64,000 nucleotides of DNA from Psychrobacter fozii (lineage in GTDB: Bacteria; Pseudomonadota; Gammaproteobacteria; Pseudomonadales; Moraxellaceae): contig NZ_QJSU01000004.1 of the NCBI RefSeq assembly GCF_003217155.1, forward strand, positions 62,001 through 126,000, given 5' to 3'. This document shows positions 34,614 through 44,028 of the stretch, piece by piece. Position 1 is the stretch's first letter, and each line of letters opens with the position of its first letter. Under the pieces are notes generated by a model, which saw only the letters and a list, made by a program, of their open reading frames with translations, had not been told where the DNA came from and made no database searches. Both the position numbers and the translations under genes were made by a program.

Positions 34614-34971
34614 TAGACTATCTAAACCATGTTTATCTAACATATAGTTGATTCAAACAATTTCGATACAAGGAAGCTGAGTGCAAGTTATACATTAGTA
34701 TGGTTAGTGAGGATGACGATGTAGCGGATTTATATGGATTTGACTATAGTATCTGGTAACCATCACTGGCGCTATATGGTCACATAGACTATGATAAATC
34801 ATTGAGCATTTCTTACGCATAACATATGCGTACGTCATAATATGTAAAAAATCTCAGTTAACAACTGTACATCGATTGCTCATTGACGTGAATATAGGTA
34901 TCATTAGCAATTATCTGCACAATATTTAGTTACACTATTTCTCGAATTTAGTACAAGGCAAAATTAAAACT
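34614..34971. other. Intergenic region upstream of accB
   Basis: This stretch of 358 bases contains the diverged third copy of the 107-bp repeat (34643-34748). The remaining ~220 bases must hold the accB promoter; I could not pick one with confidence. Confidence 0.6.
34643..34748 (+). mobile_element. MITE-like repeat, diverged copy 3
   Basis: It starts TATAGTTGATTCAA and ends GGATTTGACTATA, the same termini as the copies at 9849 and 56930, and has nearly the same length (106 bp). The interior keeps TACAAGG, GAGTG and other short blocks in order but is otherwise changed, so this is an older insertion. Confidence 0.55.
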
Positions 34972-35400
34972 ATGGATATTGAAAAAATACGCACTCTGAT
35001 CGCACTCATGGAAGAAAGTGAACTGGTTAATTTAGAAATCAGCTCAGACGACGAACACATTAGTTTGACTCGTCACTATGATGCCCCTGCACCAACGATG
35101 ATGGCTGCTCCTACTGCGAGCGCGGCTCCCATTGCTGCCGAAGCAAAACCTGCGGTAAAAGCTGGTAGCGTTGAGACATCACCAATGGTTGGCGTTTACT
35201 ATTCAGCGCCTAGCCCTAATGACCCACCTTTCATCAAGGTTGGACAAAAGGTACAGGCTGGTGACACGCTCGGTATCATTGAAGCCATGAAAATCATGAA
35301 TCCGCTTGAGGCAACTCAAAGTGGCGTCATTGACGAAATCTTAGTCGATAATTCTGAAGTAGTACAGTTTGGCCAACCTATCGTACGCTACAAAGCATAA
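34972..35400 (+). CDS. accB: Acetyl-CoA carboxylase biotin carboxyl carrier protein
   Basis: This 142-residue protein carries biotin for acetyl-CoA carboxylase, the first step of fatty-acid synthesis. The N-terminal helix (MDIEKIRTLIALMEESEL) is followed by an Ala/Pro-rich linker (about 43-65) and the biotinyl domain. Biotin is attached at Lys107 in EAMKIMN. The thumb segment SAPSPNDPPF is intact. It is followed after 156 bases by accC, the usual bacterial pairing. Confidence 0.96.
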   Translation: MDIEKIRTLIALMEESELVNLEISSDDEHISLTRHYDAPAPTMMAAPTASAAPIAAEAKPAVKAGSVETSPMVGVYYSAPSPNDPPFIKVGQKVQAGDTLGIIEAMKIMNPLEATQSGVIDEILVDNSEVVQFGQPIVRYKA

Positions 35401-35556
35401 CGATAACTTTCGCCACACTTTATCTCATTATGATTGAGACCTCGTTACCATTTGGCATCTGAGTTTGAGTTATGGTGCATTAACTATAATAACTTAGCGT
35501 CACGATGCCAAAATAGCGACTCTATCAATGACTGCCGCTTCGACAAGGATGACCCC

Positions 35557-36918
35557 ATGATAAAAAAACTGCTCATCGCCAATAGAGGTGAGATTGCCCT
35601 ACGTATCGTTCGAGCGTGTAAAGCGCTTGGCATAGAGACCGTCGGTGTCTATTCCACGGCTGATGCCAACTTGATGCACTTGCGTTTTGTTGATGAGGCA
35701 ATCTGTATTGGCAAACCCAATGCCAATCAAAGCTATCTTGATATCAATACTATTCTAACTGCTGCTGAAATCACTGGTGCCGATGCCATTCATCCTGGCT
35801 ATGGTTTTTTATCAGAGAATGCTGAATTCGCTGAACAAGTTGAAGAAGCAGGTTTGACTTTTGTTGGTCCTAATGCTGATCATATTCGCTTAATGGGCAA
35901 TAAAGTTTCTGCTATTAATGCCATGAAAAAAGCAGGTGTGCCTACCGTACCCGGTTCTGTTGGTGCTGTGACGCTACATAATGCCGAAGAACAAGCGCGC
36001 AATATCGGCTTTCCCCTATTGATCAAAGCAGCTTCTGGCGGCGGTGGTCGCGGTATGCGTGTCGTTGAGCGCTTTGAAGAAGTGATCGGACAAGTACAAG
36101 CCGCCAAACAAGAAGCTGAGCTGTGGTTTGGCGATGATACGGTCTACATGGAACGCTACCTACAAAACCCGCGCCACGTAGAAGTACAGGTACTTGGTGA
36201 CGGTAACGGTAACGCTATCCATCTATATGACCGTGATTGCTCATTACAACGTCGTCATCAAAAAGTGCTAGAAGAAGCCCCTGCACCGGATATCCCTGAT
36301 GACGTACGCGAGCCTATTTTAAGAGCCTGTGTCAAAGCGTGCGAGCTCGTAAAATATCGCGGAGCGGGAACTTTTGAGTTTTTATTTGAAAATAACGAGT
36401 TCTTCTTTATTGAAATGAATACTCGTGTACAGGTTGAACATCCTGTAACCGAAATGATTACTGGTATTGATGTGGTCGTTGAGCAGCTTAAGATTGCAGC
36501 TGGTTACGGCTTGTCTTATCGTCAAAGCGAAATTGAAATCCAAGGCCATGCGATTGAATGTCGTATCAATGCTGAAGATGCTGCGACCTTTGTGCCTTGC
36601 CCTGGCACCGTTAGTCAATTGTTTGCGCCAAGTGGCTCAGGTGTGCGTTTTGACTCGCATCTATATCCTGGGTATGAGATACCGACTTATTATGATTCAT
36701 TGATCGGTAAGCTTATCTGTCATGGTCAAACACGTCAGCAAGCGATATCTAAAACGTTGCATGCACTCGATGAATTAGTGATTGAAGGTATCAAAACCAA
36801 TATACCGCTACATCGTGATGTGATTTTGGCAGATGATAACTTTGTTCATGAAGCGCAAAATATTCATTATCTTGAAAGAGAGCTTTTGACTGCGAATAAA
36901 GAAAAAGCCAAGTCATAA
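35557..36918 (+). CDS. accC: Acetyl-CoA carboxylase biotin carboxylase subunit
   Basis: This 453-residue ATP-grasp enzyme carboxylates the biotin on AccB using ATP and bicarbonate. It starts [17 protein letters not shown], has the ATP-binding glycine loop [12 protein letters not shown] from about residue 158, the catalytic segment [16 protein letters not shown] and the C-terminal [13 protein letters not shown] chose ATG at 35557, preceded by AAGGATG, although the frame is open 41 codons further upstream. A strong terminator follows, so accBC is a closed two-gene operon. Confidence 0.97.
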   Translation: MIKKLLIANRGEIALRIVRACKALGIETVGVYSTADANLMHLRFVDEAICIGKPNANQSYLDINTILTAAEITGADAIHPGYGFLSENAEFAEQVEEAGLTFVGPNADHIRLMGNKVSAINAMKKAGVPTVPGSVGAVTLHNAEEQARNIGFPLLIKAASGGGGRGMRVVERFEEVIGQVQAAKQEAELWFGDDTVYMERYLQNPRHVEVQVLGDGNGNAIHLYDRDCSLQRRHQKVLEEAPAPDIPDDVREPILRACVKACELVKYRGAGTFEFLFENNEFFFIEMNTRVQVEHPVTEMITGIDVVVEQLKIAAGYGLSYRQSEIEIQGHAIECRINAEDAATFVPCPGTVSQLFAPSGSGVRFDSHLYPGYEIPTYYDSLIGKLICHGQTRQQAISKTLHALDELVIEGIKTNIPLHRDVILADDNFVHEAQNIHYLERELLTANKEKAKS

Positions 36919-36941
36919 GTTATTCAACTGGTTCAGAACCT

Positions 36942-36977
36942 AAAAAACCGCTATCTAAATAGATAGCGGTTTTTTTA
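36942..36977 (+). terminator. Terminator of accBC
   Basis: A ten-pair perfect stem (ACCGCTATCT / AGATAGCGGT) with loop AAAT is flanked by A6 and T7, 25 bases after accC. Confidence 0.9.
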
Positions 36978-37090
36978 TTTGTATAAGTAATAGAGTTAGG
37001 CGAAGTGATTCATGCTAGATAGCTATATGGTGATGCATATAGCCATATGTAGAAATCGATGAGCGGTGATAGATGATAAACACCTGACCT

Positions 37091-37711
37091 CTATGGCAAC
37101 ACTTTATGAAAATTCATAAAACATTCCTTTCCTTCAGGATCTGCACACCACTGCATCTGATTACCATCGTGATTCAAAAAAGCAATCAAGGCTTCACCAG
37201 TCTGGTCAACTTGATTACCAGAGCAGTCTATTTCATTATTGTCAGAGACCGTTCTAATCGCAATGACTGGTAGCCCTTCCTCTCGGTGCGTGACCAGATA
37301 ACGACTGTAAGTCCGCTCTTTACCACTCACTGCCCACATCTCATTGTCAGCCCCAAAATTATACAACTCGCGGCACTGATTTGGCTTTTTCGCAGATGCG
37401 CTCAATGTTGTATTCATATTAGGCTTGATATCAAAAACACGATTTTCACTTTGCGAGAAAATACCGCCCTCTGTACTAGCCATTACTTTAGGTTCAGTAC
37501 TTTCTGCCTGTTGGGGAGATTTCAGCGTATCTTGCTCCGCTTTGGCTTCTTTTGTCATCGTAATTGGACTATCTAAGTCGATCTCCCATTGTCCTGCAAT
37601 AGCTGGACTAATATGGGTAGTAATGGTCGGCTTAGTGATAATTTCACCATTCGCTGGCACTGAAGCCAGAATAGATGCCAATGTCACTGAAGCAAAGGAT
37701 AGAGGTTCCAT
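37091..37711 (-). CDS. Hypothetical secreted/periplasmic protein
   Basis: I do not recognise this 206-residue protein. With the ATG at 37711, preceded by AAGG, the N-terminus MEPLSFASVTLASILASVPANGE looks like a weak signal peptide. The next ~80 residues are Thr/Lys/Glu-rich and low in complexity; residues 110-206 form a compact domain with four cysteines (QCREL, IDCSGN, QWCADP, KECFMN) that could make two disulfides in the periplasm. A longer frame starts at 37786 but lacks a ribosome-binding site. No homologous family can be named. Confidence 0.65.
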   Translation of the reverse strand: MEPLSFASVTLASILASVPANGEIITKPTITTHISPAIAGQWEIDLDSPITMTKEAKAEQDTLKSPQQAESTEPKVMASTEGGIFSQSENRVFDIKPNMNTTLSASAKKPNQCRELYNFGADNEMWAVSGKERTYSRYLVTHREEGLPVIAIRTVSDNNEIDCSGNQVDQTGEALIAFLNHDGNQMQWCADPEGKECFMNFHKVLP

Positions 37712-37883
37712 GATTAACCTTATGTTTATATTAATATTATAATAGTTACTATATACATTAGCGTAAGTCTTAGACACCAAAAACACAAGTAATATTATGC
37801 TATTGGTCTTAGCACGCTAAGCAGCTCAAATATAGACTGTGTTGCAGTAGCACGCTCTAAAATGGCTTTTCTTTTTCTTATGC

Positions 37884-37945
37884 AAAAAAATAACACCACC
37901 CCTTTACTTGCTATAAATAAGCAAGAAGCGATGATGTTATTTGTT
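37884..37945 (-). terminator. Terminator of leuA
   Basis: On the minus strand, AATAACA and TGTTATT pair around an inner hairpin (CTTGCT / AGCAAG) and the structure ends in TTTTTTT, 25 bases after the leuA stop. Confidence 0.65.
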
Positions 37946-37970
37946 ATCTTAAACTTAATGTCTTTTAGTA

Positions 37971-39758
37971 TTAAGCAGTAGTCACAGTACCAAGTGCTTG
38001 TGCAAAGGCTGATAGTGCGCCTTTTAGCATGGCTGACACGGTGCTACTACAAGTACCAATACCTGAGTACACCTCACCATCGACATTTAGCTGAATGTAA
38101 GCTGCTGCGTTGGCATTGGTTTTGTTATCACGATTGGTGTCATCGTCGATGCCATCACCGCTATTGTGCTGCGGATTGATCGCATGTTCAGCATAATTGA
38201 TAACATGTATCGACTTGCCTGTATGCTGAGCAAGACCATCGATGAATGATGACAATGGACCGTTACCCGTACCATCAATATTGATGGTTTCGCCATTCAT
38301 TTGTACTTGACCGTCAAAGCACACTTCACCCGCTTTATTATTGACACTATAATCTAATAGCTCAAACTCACCTTGCTGTAGATAGGTGTTTTCAAAGGTC
38401 TGTAAAATCTCGTCATTTTGCAATTCACGTGCTGCACTTTCAGCTTGCTTTTGTACCACACCACTAAAGTCAATTTGCATCCAACGCGGTAAGTTAAAGC
38501 CATAATTACGCTGCAAGATATAAGCGACCCCGCCCTTGCCCGACTGACTGTTGATACGTACCACGTCTTGATAGCTACGGCCAATATGTGCCGGATCAAT
38601 CGGCAAGTAAGCCACATCCCACACGTTGTCTGTTTCGTCTTGATGCTTTTCATTATAGTCGAGAGATTTTTTGATGGCATCTTGATGCGAGCCACTGAAA
38701 GCCGTAAATACTAGCTCACCGACATAAGGATGACGCGGATGCAAAGGCAAATTATTACATTCGCTAACGACCTGAACGATTTCACTCATATTACTAAAAT
38801 CAAGATCCGGATCGATACCTTGGCTAAACAAGTTCATTGCCATGACCATGATATCCATGTTACCAGTACGCTCGCCATTACCCAATAACGTCCCTTCGAT
38901 GCGATCCGCGCCAGCCAATACACCCAATTCAGCAGCAGCAACCGCACAGCCACGGTCATTATGCGTATGCAAGCTGACAATCACGTGCTCACGCTGGGCA
39001 AGATGACGGCAGAAATACTCAACTTGATCAGCGAAGACGTTAGGCATAGACGCTTCAACCGTCGCTGGTAAGTTAAAGATTACTTCTTGGCCATGTTGTG
39101 GTTGCCATACGTCACAGACTGCATCACAGACTTCTACTGCATATTCAGTCTCTGTTTGGCTAAAGCTTTCTGGTGAATACTGAAAAACCCATTCTGTCTC
39201 AGGATATTTCGCGGCATATTGCTGCAATAGCTTGGCGCCTGTGATAGCAATCTCTTTAATTTCAGCTTTGTCTTTGCCATAGACTTTTTCACGTTGAATG
39301 CGGCACGTTGAGTTATACACGTGGACAACAGCACGCTTTACACCTTTTAATGATTCAAAAGTACGAGCAATTAAATGCTCACGAGCTTGTACCAAAACTT
39401 GCAAAGTCACATCGTCAGGCACATGGTTTTCTTCAATAAGTTTACGAGCGAAATCGAACTCAACTTGCGCAGCTGATGGAAAACCAATTTCAATCTCTTT
39501 AAAACCCACATCGACTAGGGTTTCAAAAAAGCGCATTTTTTGTTCGATAGTCATCGGATCAATCAGTGCTTGGTTACCATCACGCAGATCCACACTTGCC
39601 CATATCGGTGATTTCTCAATTGTTTTGCTCGGCCAAGTACGATCTGGCAACGATGGTGCAAATGCAAATGGACGATATTTTTTATAATCAAACGCGGCAT
39701 TTTTGGGTGTAACCTTTGCAGTCGTAGCGGCTACAGTGCGTGTGGCTTGGTCAGACAT
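37971..39758 (-). CDS. leuA: 2-isopropylmalate synthase, long form
   Basis: This 595-residue enzyme condenses acetyl-CoA with 2-oxoisovalerate, the first committed step of leucine synthesis. The TIM-barrel begins with ASVDLRDGNQALIDP (metal Asp59, LRDGNQ at 58-63); the metal-binding HTHNDRG lies near 258-264 and LLGNGERTGN follows. The C-terminal ~150 residues match the leucine-binding regulatory domain. It is the long type (as in actinobacteria and many Moraxellaceae) rather than the 523-residue E. coli type. I chose ATG at 39758, preceded by AAGGA; the upstream TTG is less likely. An Lrp/AsnC regulator is divergent from it. Confidence 0.95.
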   Translation of the reverse strand: MSDQATRTVAATTAKVTPKNAAFDYKKYRPFAFAPSLPDRTWPSKTIEKSPIWASVDLRDGNQALIDPMTIEQKMRFFETLVDVGFKEIEIGFPSAAQVEFDFARKLIEENHVPDDVTLQVLVQAREHLIARTFESLKGVKRAVVHVYNSTCRIQREKVYGKDKAEIKEIAITGAKLLQQYAAKYPETEWVFQYSPESFSQTETEYAVEVCDAVCDVWQPQHGQEVIFNLPATVEASMPNVFADQVEYFCRHLAQREHVIVSLHTHNDRGCAVAAAELGVLAGADRIEGTLLGNGERTGNMDIMVMAMNLFSQGIDPDLDFSNMSEIVQVVSECNNLPLHPRHPYVGELVFTAFSGSHQDAIKKSLDYNEKHQDETDNVWDVAYLPIDPAHIGRSYQDVVRINSQSGKGGVAYILQRNYGFNLPRWMQIDFSGVVQKQAESAARELQNDEILQTFENTYLQQGEFELLDYSVNNKAGEVCFDGQVQMNGETINIDGTGNGPLSSFIDGLAQHTGKSIHVINYAEHAINPQHNSGDGIDDDTNRDNKTNANAAAYIQLNVDGEVYSGIGTCSSTVSAMLKGALSAFAQALGTVTTA

Positions 39759-39975
39759 AATCAATCCTTAGAAAGTATGGGAATTTATGTTGTAGCTAAA
39801 TGGTTGATGACTAGGTCAATCTTTCTCATACGAGATAACCAATGTTTATGTCATTATAATATCAAAGTTTGCAAGATAGAAATCGGCTTTGTTTTATATA
39901 ATTTTAGGTTTTTTTAGTGGAAAAGTTTACATTGATAAGTATAATTAGATGAATTCACTAATAAGGTCATAAATT

Positions 39976-40464
39976 ATGCCAAGTAGCCCTTTTGATAGCA
40001 CCTCTTTGGCTGATATAGATGAGACCGATAGACAATTATTACGCTTATTGCAGACTCAGGCACGTATGAGCATCACAGAGCTTGCTGAACACGTGAACCT
40101 TTCAGCCACGCCTTGTGCTCGCCGTATCAAACGCTTAGAAGATGCTGGCGTTATCACTGGCTATTACACCAAAACGGATGCGCAAAAGCTTGGCTACCCG
40201 CTGGCCGTGTTCATTGCTATCAGTATGGATCGTCATACTGCCGAGCGCTTTGAACAGTTTGAATCTAAAATACAGAGCTTTGATGAAGTCATTAGCTGCA
40301 GTATTGTCACAGGACGTTCTGAAGACTATCTCATCAAAGTCAGAGTACGTGACATGGCGCATTACGAGGAGTTTTTATTGCATAGATTGAATCGTATCGA
40401 AGGCGTTGCCCAAGTACATACCAGTTTTGAGTTACGAGAGGTGTTTAGTCGTAGCGTGGTGTAA
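39976..40464 (+). CDS. Lrp/AsnC family transcriptional regulator
   Basis: This 162-residue protein has an N-terminal winged helix-turn-helix (DRQLLRLLQTQARMSITELA from about 18, then LSATPCARRIKRLEDAGVI) and a C-terminal RAM ligand-binding domain (YLIKVRVRDMAHYEEFL). Such proteins bind DNA as octamers and sense amino acids. It is divergent from leuA with a 217-base gap, so control of leuA, and of itself, by a branched-chain amino acid is plausible but not shown. Confidence 0.9.
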   Translation: MPSSPFDSTSLADIDETDRQLLRLLQTQARMSITELAEHVNLSATPCARRIKRLEDAGVITGYYTKTDAQKLGYPLAVFIAISMDRHTAERFEQFESKIQSFDEVISCSIVTGRSEDYLIKVRVRDMAHYEEFLLHRLNRIEGVAQVHTSFELREVFSRSVV

Positions 40465-40764
40465 ACAACTACTGCTCAATTCATGAGTAAGCACAGGCAG
40501 CATAGGAAAAGACAGCTTTTAAAGGACATCATCATAATAGAGCTGCTTTTCGGCAATAAACACAATCCTTTGTCGGCAATGAAAACAAAGCTCTCTGTAT
40601 CAGGGTATGCAAATAATATCGGACGTATTGAGAGCACAGCGGTTGTATAGAATTGAGCAATGCCTGTCAACGACACTCTATACAACCTCGCATTAAAAGC
40701 GACAACATATTCAATATAGCTGATGAGGTTACATCCGTTTAATCGCGTCTAATACCACTTACTT
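40465..40764. other. Intergenic region between the Lrp gene and the UbiB-like gene
   Basis: This 300-base convergent gap has an 11-bp perfect inverted repeat (40641-40687). A 69-codon minus-strand frame inside it (40476-40685) lacks a ribosome-binding site and protein-like character, and I do not call it. Confidence 0.6.
40641..40687. repeat. 11-bp perfect inverted repeat
   Basis: GGTTGTATAGA (40641-40651) and TCTATACAACC (40677-40687) are exact complements, 25 bases apart. There is no T-tract, so a simple terminator is doubtful; it lies between convergent genes. Confidence 0.5.
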
Positions 40765-42078
40765 TTATGCTTGCCCTAACATTTGCACACGCTGATCGCT
40801 AAACATATCCATATCTGGAGCTAGCGTACGCATGAACCGATCAAAATATAGCATCTGCTTGGTCAATAAGGCAAAGTCACGTGGGAAATGAATACCATGA
40901 CGCTTACCTACTTCCACAATCTCAAGCATCATTTGATTCAGCTCATCGGCTTGTTCTTTACTATTAAAAGGTACGCCGCTCGTAAAGGCTCTGTCCTCTG
41001 CCATGATGGTCTTCATCATACGCTGTAGATCATCACCCAGTGCCACCACATCGACCTGATTGCCACCATGCGTCATCTCCATATCAATCATATGACGCGC
41101 CATTGCTTGATAGTCACTGTCTTGCATGGCCTGCATCATGCCCATACACGCACGCCAGCTTTCCGCTTTTAGCTTACCTACGATACCAAAGTCTAAAAAT
41201 CCAATGCGGCCATCAGTCAATAACATCAAATTGCCCGCATGCAAATCCGCATGAAAACTATTGCACAGCATCAAACTAGCAAACCATGTGTTCAATGTAT
41301 CTGCCATAACTTGTGCAGGATCAGCACAGTACTGACGCATGAGCGACTCATCGACCATAGAGACACCATACAAGCGACTCATGGTCAGTACACGCTTAGT
41401 GGTCAACGCTTCATATACGGTCGGAGCCACCACACGAGTATTGCCTGATACGGCTAAGAACTGCTGAAAGTCACGGATATTCTGCGCTTCAGCGATAAAA
41501 TCTGTTTCTGCTAGCATACGCAGACGAATCTCATCGATAATTGGCGCAATACTGGCAAACTTCATCGATGGCATAAGGATTTCAAGTAATTTGGTCACGC
41601 CATGCAATACGCCCAAATCCGTCTGCATGATGGTCTCAACGTTAGGCTTTTGCACCTTTAACACCACTTCATCGCCATTGTGCAAGCGTGCAGCATGCAC
41701 TTGGGCAATAGACGCTGAAGCCAATGGCTCTGAGTCGATATAGGCAAACTTGTCATCCAGTGTCATGCCGTCAACCGCCAATTCCTCTGTCAAAACCTGC
41801 TCGATATAAGCATAAGACAATGGCGTGGTTTGATCTAAGCAGCTTTGAAAAGCTTTTACGTATTCGCGTGGAAATAAAGACGGTGTGCTAGCGATGAACT
41901 GACCAATCTTGATATAAGTCGTACCTAATTGCTCAAATGTTTCTTTTAATAGCATCGCGTCGGGCTTTTCCCCTCTCGCGACTCTGAGCGCTGACAGACC
42001 AGCGACACTCGCTGTTTGGCGAACACGATTGACAACATTGAACGTATGTTTTAATAAATGTGGACGGTGAATTTTCAT
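40765..42078 (-). CDS. AarF/ABC1/UbiB kinase family protein
   Basis: This ~437-residue atypical kinase-like protein has the family hallmarks: the KxGQ motif in YIKIGQFIAS (about 53-62), the Ala-rich loop ASASIAQVHAA, the ATP-binding VVLKVQKP, the catalytic-type DLHAGNLML and DFG in FLDFGIVGK. UbiB members support ubiquinone synthesis or lipid movement between membranes. It lacks the C-terminal transmembrane pair of E. coli UbiB (546 residues), so it may be a second ABC1 protein rather than UbiB itself. I chose ATG at 42078; the longer frame starts with TTG. Confidence 0.87.
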   Translation of the reverse strand: MKIHRPHLLKHTFNVVNRVRQTASVAGLSALRVARGEKPDAMLLKETFEQLGTTYIKIGQFIASTPSLFPREYVKAFQSCLDQTTPLSYAYIEQVLTEELAVDGMTLDDKFAYIDSEPLASASIAQVHAARLHNGDEVVLKVQKPNVETIMQTDLGVLHGVTKLLEILMPSMKFASIAPIIDEIRLRMLAETDFIAEAQNIRDFQQFLAVSGNTRVVAPTVYEALTTKRVLTMSRLYGVSMVDESLMRQYCADPAQVMADTLNTWFASLMLCNSFHADLHAGNLMLLTDGRIGFLDFGIVGKLKAESWRACMGMMQAMQDSDYQAMARHMIDMEMTHGGNQVDVVALGDDLQRMMKTIMAEDRAFTSGVPFNSKEQADELNQMMLEIVEVGKRHGIHFPRDFALLTKQMLYFDRFMRTLAPDMDMFSDQRVQMLGQA

Positions 42079-42168
42079 AAGAAACAACTATGGTCATAAA
42101 AAGGATGTGGGAAAATAGACGGTAATATATGCAGATGAGCCAAGTAGCCACTAACTCATATCTACTGA

Positions 42169-42963
42169 TTAATGATTGCTACAGATAGGACACTCTGCAT
42201 CTTGGCGATAGCCCATTAGCCGTTGTTGCATTTGGCTACCATCCCATATGAGCAGCTTATTTGTCAGTGGATTTTTGGTTAATCCAAGGTATTGCAGGGC
42301 GGCATTGGCTTGCAAATTTCCCATAATCGCAGTCGTACTAGCAAGCACACCTGAGTTGGCACAAGTACGCTCATCAGATTCTGTATCACTCACCACCGAA
42401 CCAAACACGCAATGATAGCAACCCGTGTTTAACTGTGGCTCATACAGAGCTAACTGCCCTTGCATCGCAATTGCCGAAGCAGACAACAATGGAATCTGAT
42501 AACGCACACTAATACGATTGATCACATCACGTGTGGCAAAATTATCAGTACAGTCTAAGAGTAAATCAGGCTTACCGGTCGCCATATCAAGTAACTCATA
42601 AGCATTGTCTTCATTCAAACGTGCCACCGTGCCGCGAACAGTAATTAAAGGATTGATCTTCTCTAACATCTGCGCCGCTGCTATCGCTTTAGGCTTACCG
42701 ATATCTTCAGGTAAAAACAATGTCTGACGCTGTAAATTACTGGCCTCAATCTCATCGTCATCGATTAGGTGGATGTGCCCAAGTCCCGCCCGCACTAGCG
42801 TCTCAGAAGCAGGACAACCTAGACCGCCCGCACCTATCATGACCACACGAGACGACTTCAAGCGTATTTGAGCATCGATATCCCAGCCATCGAGTAATAC
42901 CTGCCGTGCATAACGCAGCAGCTCATCATCCGATAACTGCGCTGTCTCTAATGAATCTGCCAT
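42169..42963 (-). CDS. moeB: MoeB/ThiF/HesA-family adenylyltransferase
   Basis: This 264-residue E1-like enzyme activates the C-terminal Gly-Gly of a small sulfur carrier (MoaD or ThiS) by adenylation. The nucleotide-binding motif GAGGLG is at 44-49, followed by LIDDDEIEASNLQRQ. Zinc-binding pairs are CYHC (about 180) and CPIC (258-261). Length and absence of a rhodanese domain fit MoeB/HesA. Neither moaD nor thiS lies nearby, so MoeB versus ThiF cannot be settled; prmC lies upstream in the same direction. Confidence 0.87.
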   Translation of the reverse strand: MADSLETAQLSDDELLRYARQVLLDGWDIDAQIRLKSSRVVMIGAGGLGCPASETLVRAGLGHIHLIDDDEIEASNLQRQTLFLPEDIGKPKAIAAAQMLEKINPLITVRGTVARLNEDNAYELLDMATGKPDLLLDCTDNFATRDVINRISVRYQIPLLSASAIAMQGQLALYEPQLNTGCYHCVFGSVVSDTESDERTCANSGVLASTTAIMGNLQANAALQYLGLTKNPLTNKLLIWDGSQMQQRLMGYRQDAECPICSNH

Positions 42964-43071
42964 ATTTAGCCCTTATCCACTACTGTCTAAAATCTATTCT
43001 CAAACAAAAAAACCAACACTAAACAACTCAGTAAGCGGTTCAGTACAATATCTGTTTACTGAATCTATCTA

Positions 43072-43968
43072 TTAAATTTGCCCTAGTGTCACACGATCAT
43101 TATCACCGTAGTCTTTTACCGTATGAACAGACTCAAAGCCATTATCCAGAAACAGCTGTCGAACAGCCAATCCTTGGTCAAAACCATGTTCAATCGCTAA
43201 TAAGCCGCCTACACGCAAGTATCGTGATGCCCTCTGGGCGATATGTTCGATATCAGCCAGTCCATGATTGGGGGCACTTAATGCGCTAATAGGTTCAGCG
43301 ACTAAACGAGCCAAGTGCTCATCTTCTTCATCGATATAAGGAGGATTAGAGACAATCACATCAAACAACTGACCGTTATCAGTGGACAGACTGTCGTACC
43401 AGCTACTCTGTATAAAATCAATATCAGCAACATGATTGGCTGCCGCATTATACTGTGCGACTTTTAGTGCGTCTAATGACAAATCAACCGCCACCACTTG
43501 CCAGCCATCTGATGTACTGCCAATATTACCTTGCTGCAGCTCATGTGCCAGACTAATCGCAATACAGCCTGAACCGGTACCCAAGTCAAGCAAACGATTC
43601 GGTTGATTATCACCTGCACGATTTGATTGCGTAGCTATCCAGCCCAATACTTGTTCAATCAACACTTCCGTGTCGGGTCTAGGAATCAACGTATGCTCAT
43701 TAACAGTAAACGTCAGCGACCAAAACTCCTGCTGACCCGTCAAATACGCAAGCGGTATTCCCGCCTGCATCTTGGCAACACCTGCATTGAATTGCTCAAA
43801 TTCGCTATCTGTTAGCTGATAACCTTCATCTGTCATCAACGCTATCGCAGGTTTACCAACGACATGCAACAGCCAATCCGTCAGCCAGAATGACGGTAGC
43901 TTGCTGTTTATAGCATCATTCATCAATTGCTGAATGTGCTGCTTCATCTGATGAATGGATACTGTCAT
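43072..43968 (-). CDS. prmC: Peptide chain release factor N5-glutamine methyltransferase
   Basis: This 298-residue SAM-dependent enzyme methylates the glutamine of the GGQ loop in release factors RF1 and RF2. The SAM-binding loop is LLDLGTGSGCIAISLA (about 123-138), and the catalytic NPPYIDEED motif is near residue 207. The N-terminal helical domain that binds release factors is present (with LTGQQEFW and LIPRPDTEVLIE). prfA does not lie beside it in this window. It lies 108 bases upstream of the moeB-like gene, likely co-transcribed. Confidence 0.93.
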   Translation of the reverse strand: MTVSIHQMKQHIQQLMNDAINSKLPSFWLTDWLLHVVGKPAIALMTDEGYQLTDSEFEQFNAGVAKMQAGIPLAYLTGQQEFWSLTFTVNEHTLIPRPDTEVLIEQVLGWIATQSNRAGDNQPNRLLDLGTGSGCIAISLAHELQQGNIGSTSDGWQVVAVDLSLDALKVAQYNAAANHVADIDFIQSSWYDSLSTDNGQLFDVIVSNPPYIDEEDEHLARLVAEPISALSAPNHGLADIEHIAQRASRYLRVGGLLAIEHGFDQGLAVRQLFLDNGFESVHTVKDYGDNDRVTLGQI

Positions 43969-44028
43969 AGGTAGCTCTTAAAAATAGTATATACGCATGG
44001 TGAATAAGGCAAAAACTAGCGCCACCCA

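Noticed and set aside
34949..34961. AGTACAAGGCAA before accB as a fourth copy of the 107-bp repeat
   Set aside because: Only a dozen bases match and the characteristic ends are missing.
37425..37742. 105-codon plus-strand frame opposite the secreted orphan
   Set aside because: It is the complement of a better-supported gene with a ribosome-binding site and cysteine pattern; the plus frame has no such support.
40476..40685. 69-codon minus-strand frame between the Lrp and UbiB-like genes
   Set aside because: No ribosome-binding site, unusual residue mix (many Cys, Met, Leu) and overlap with the inverted repeat.
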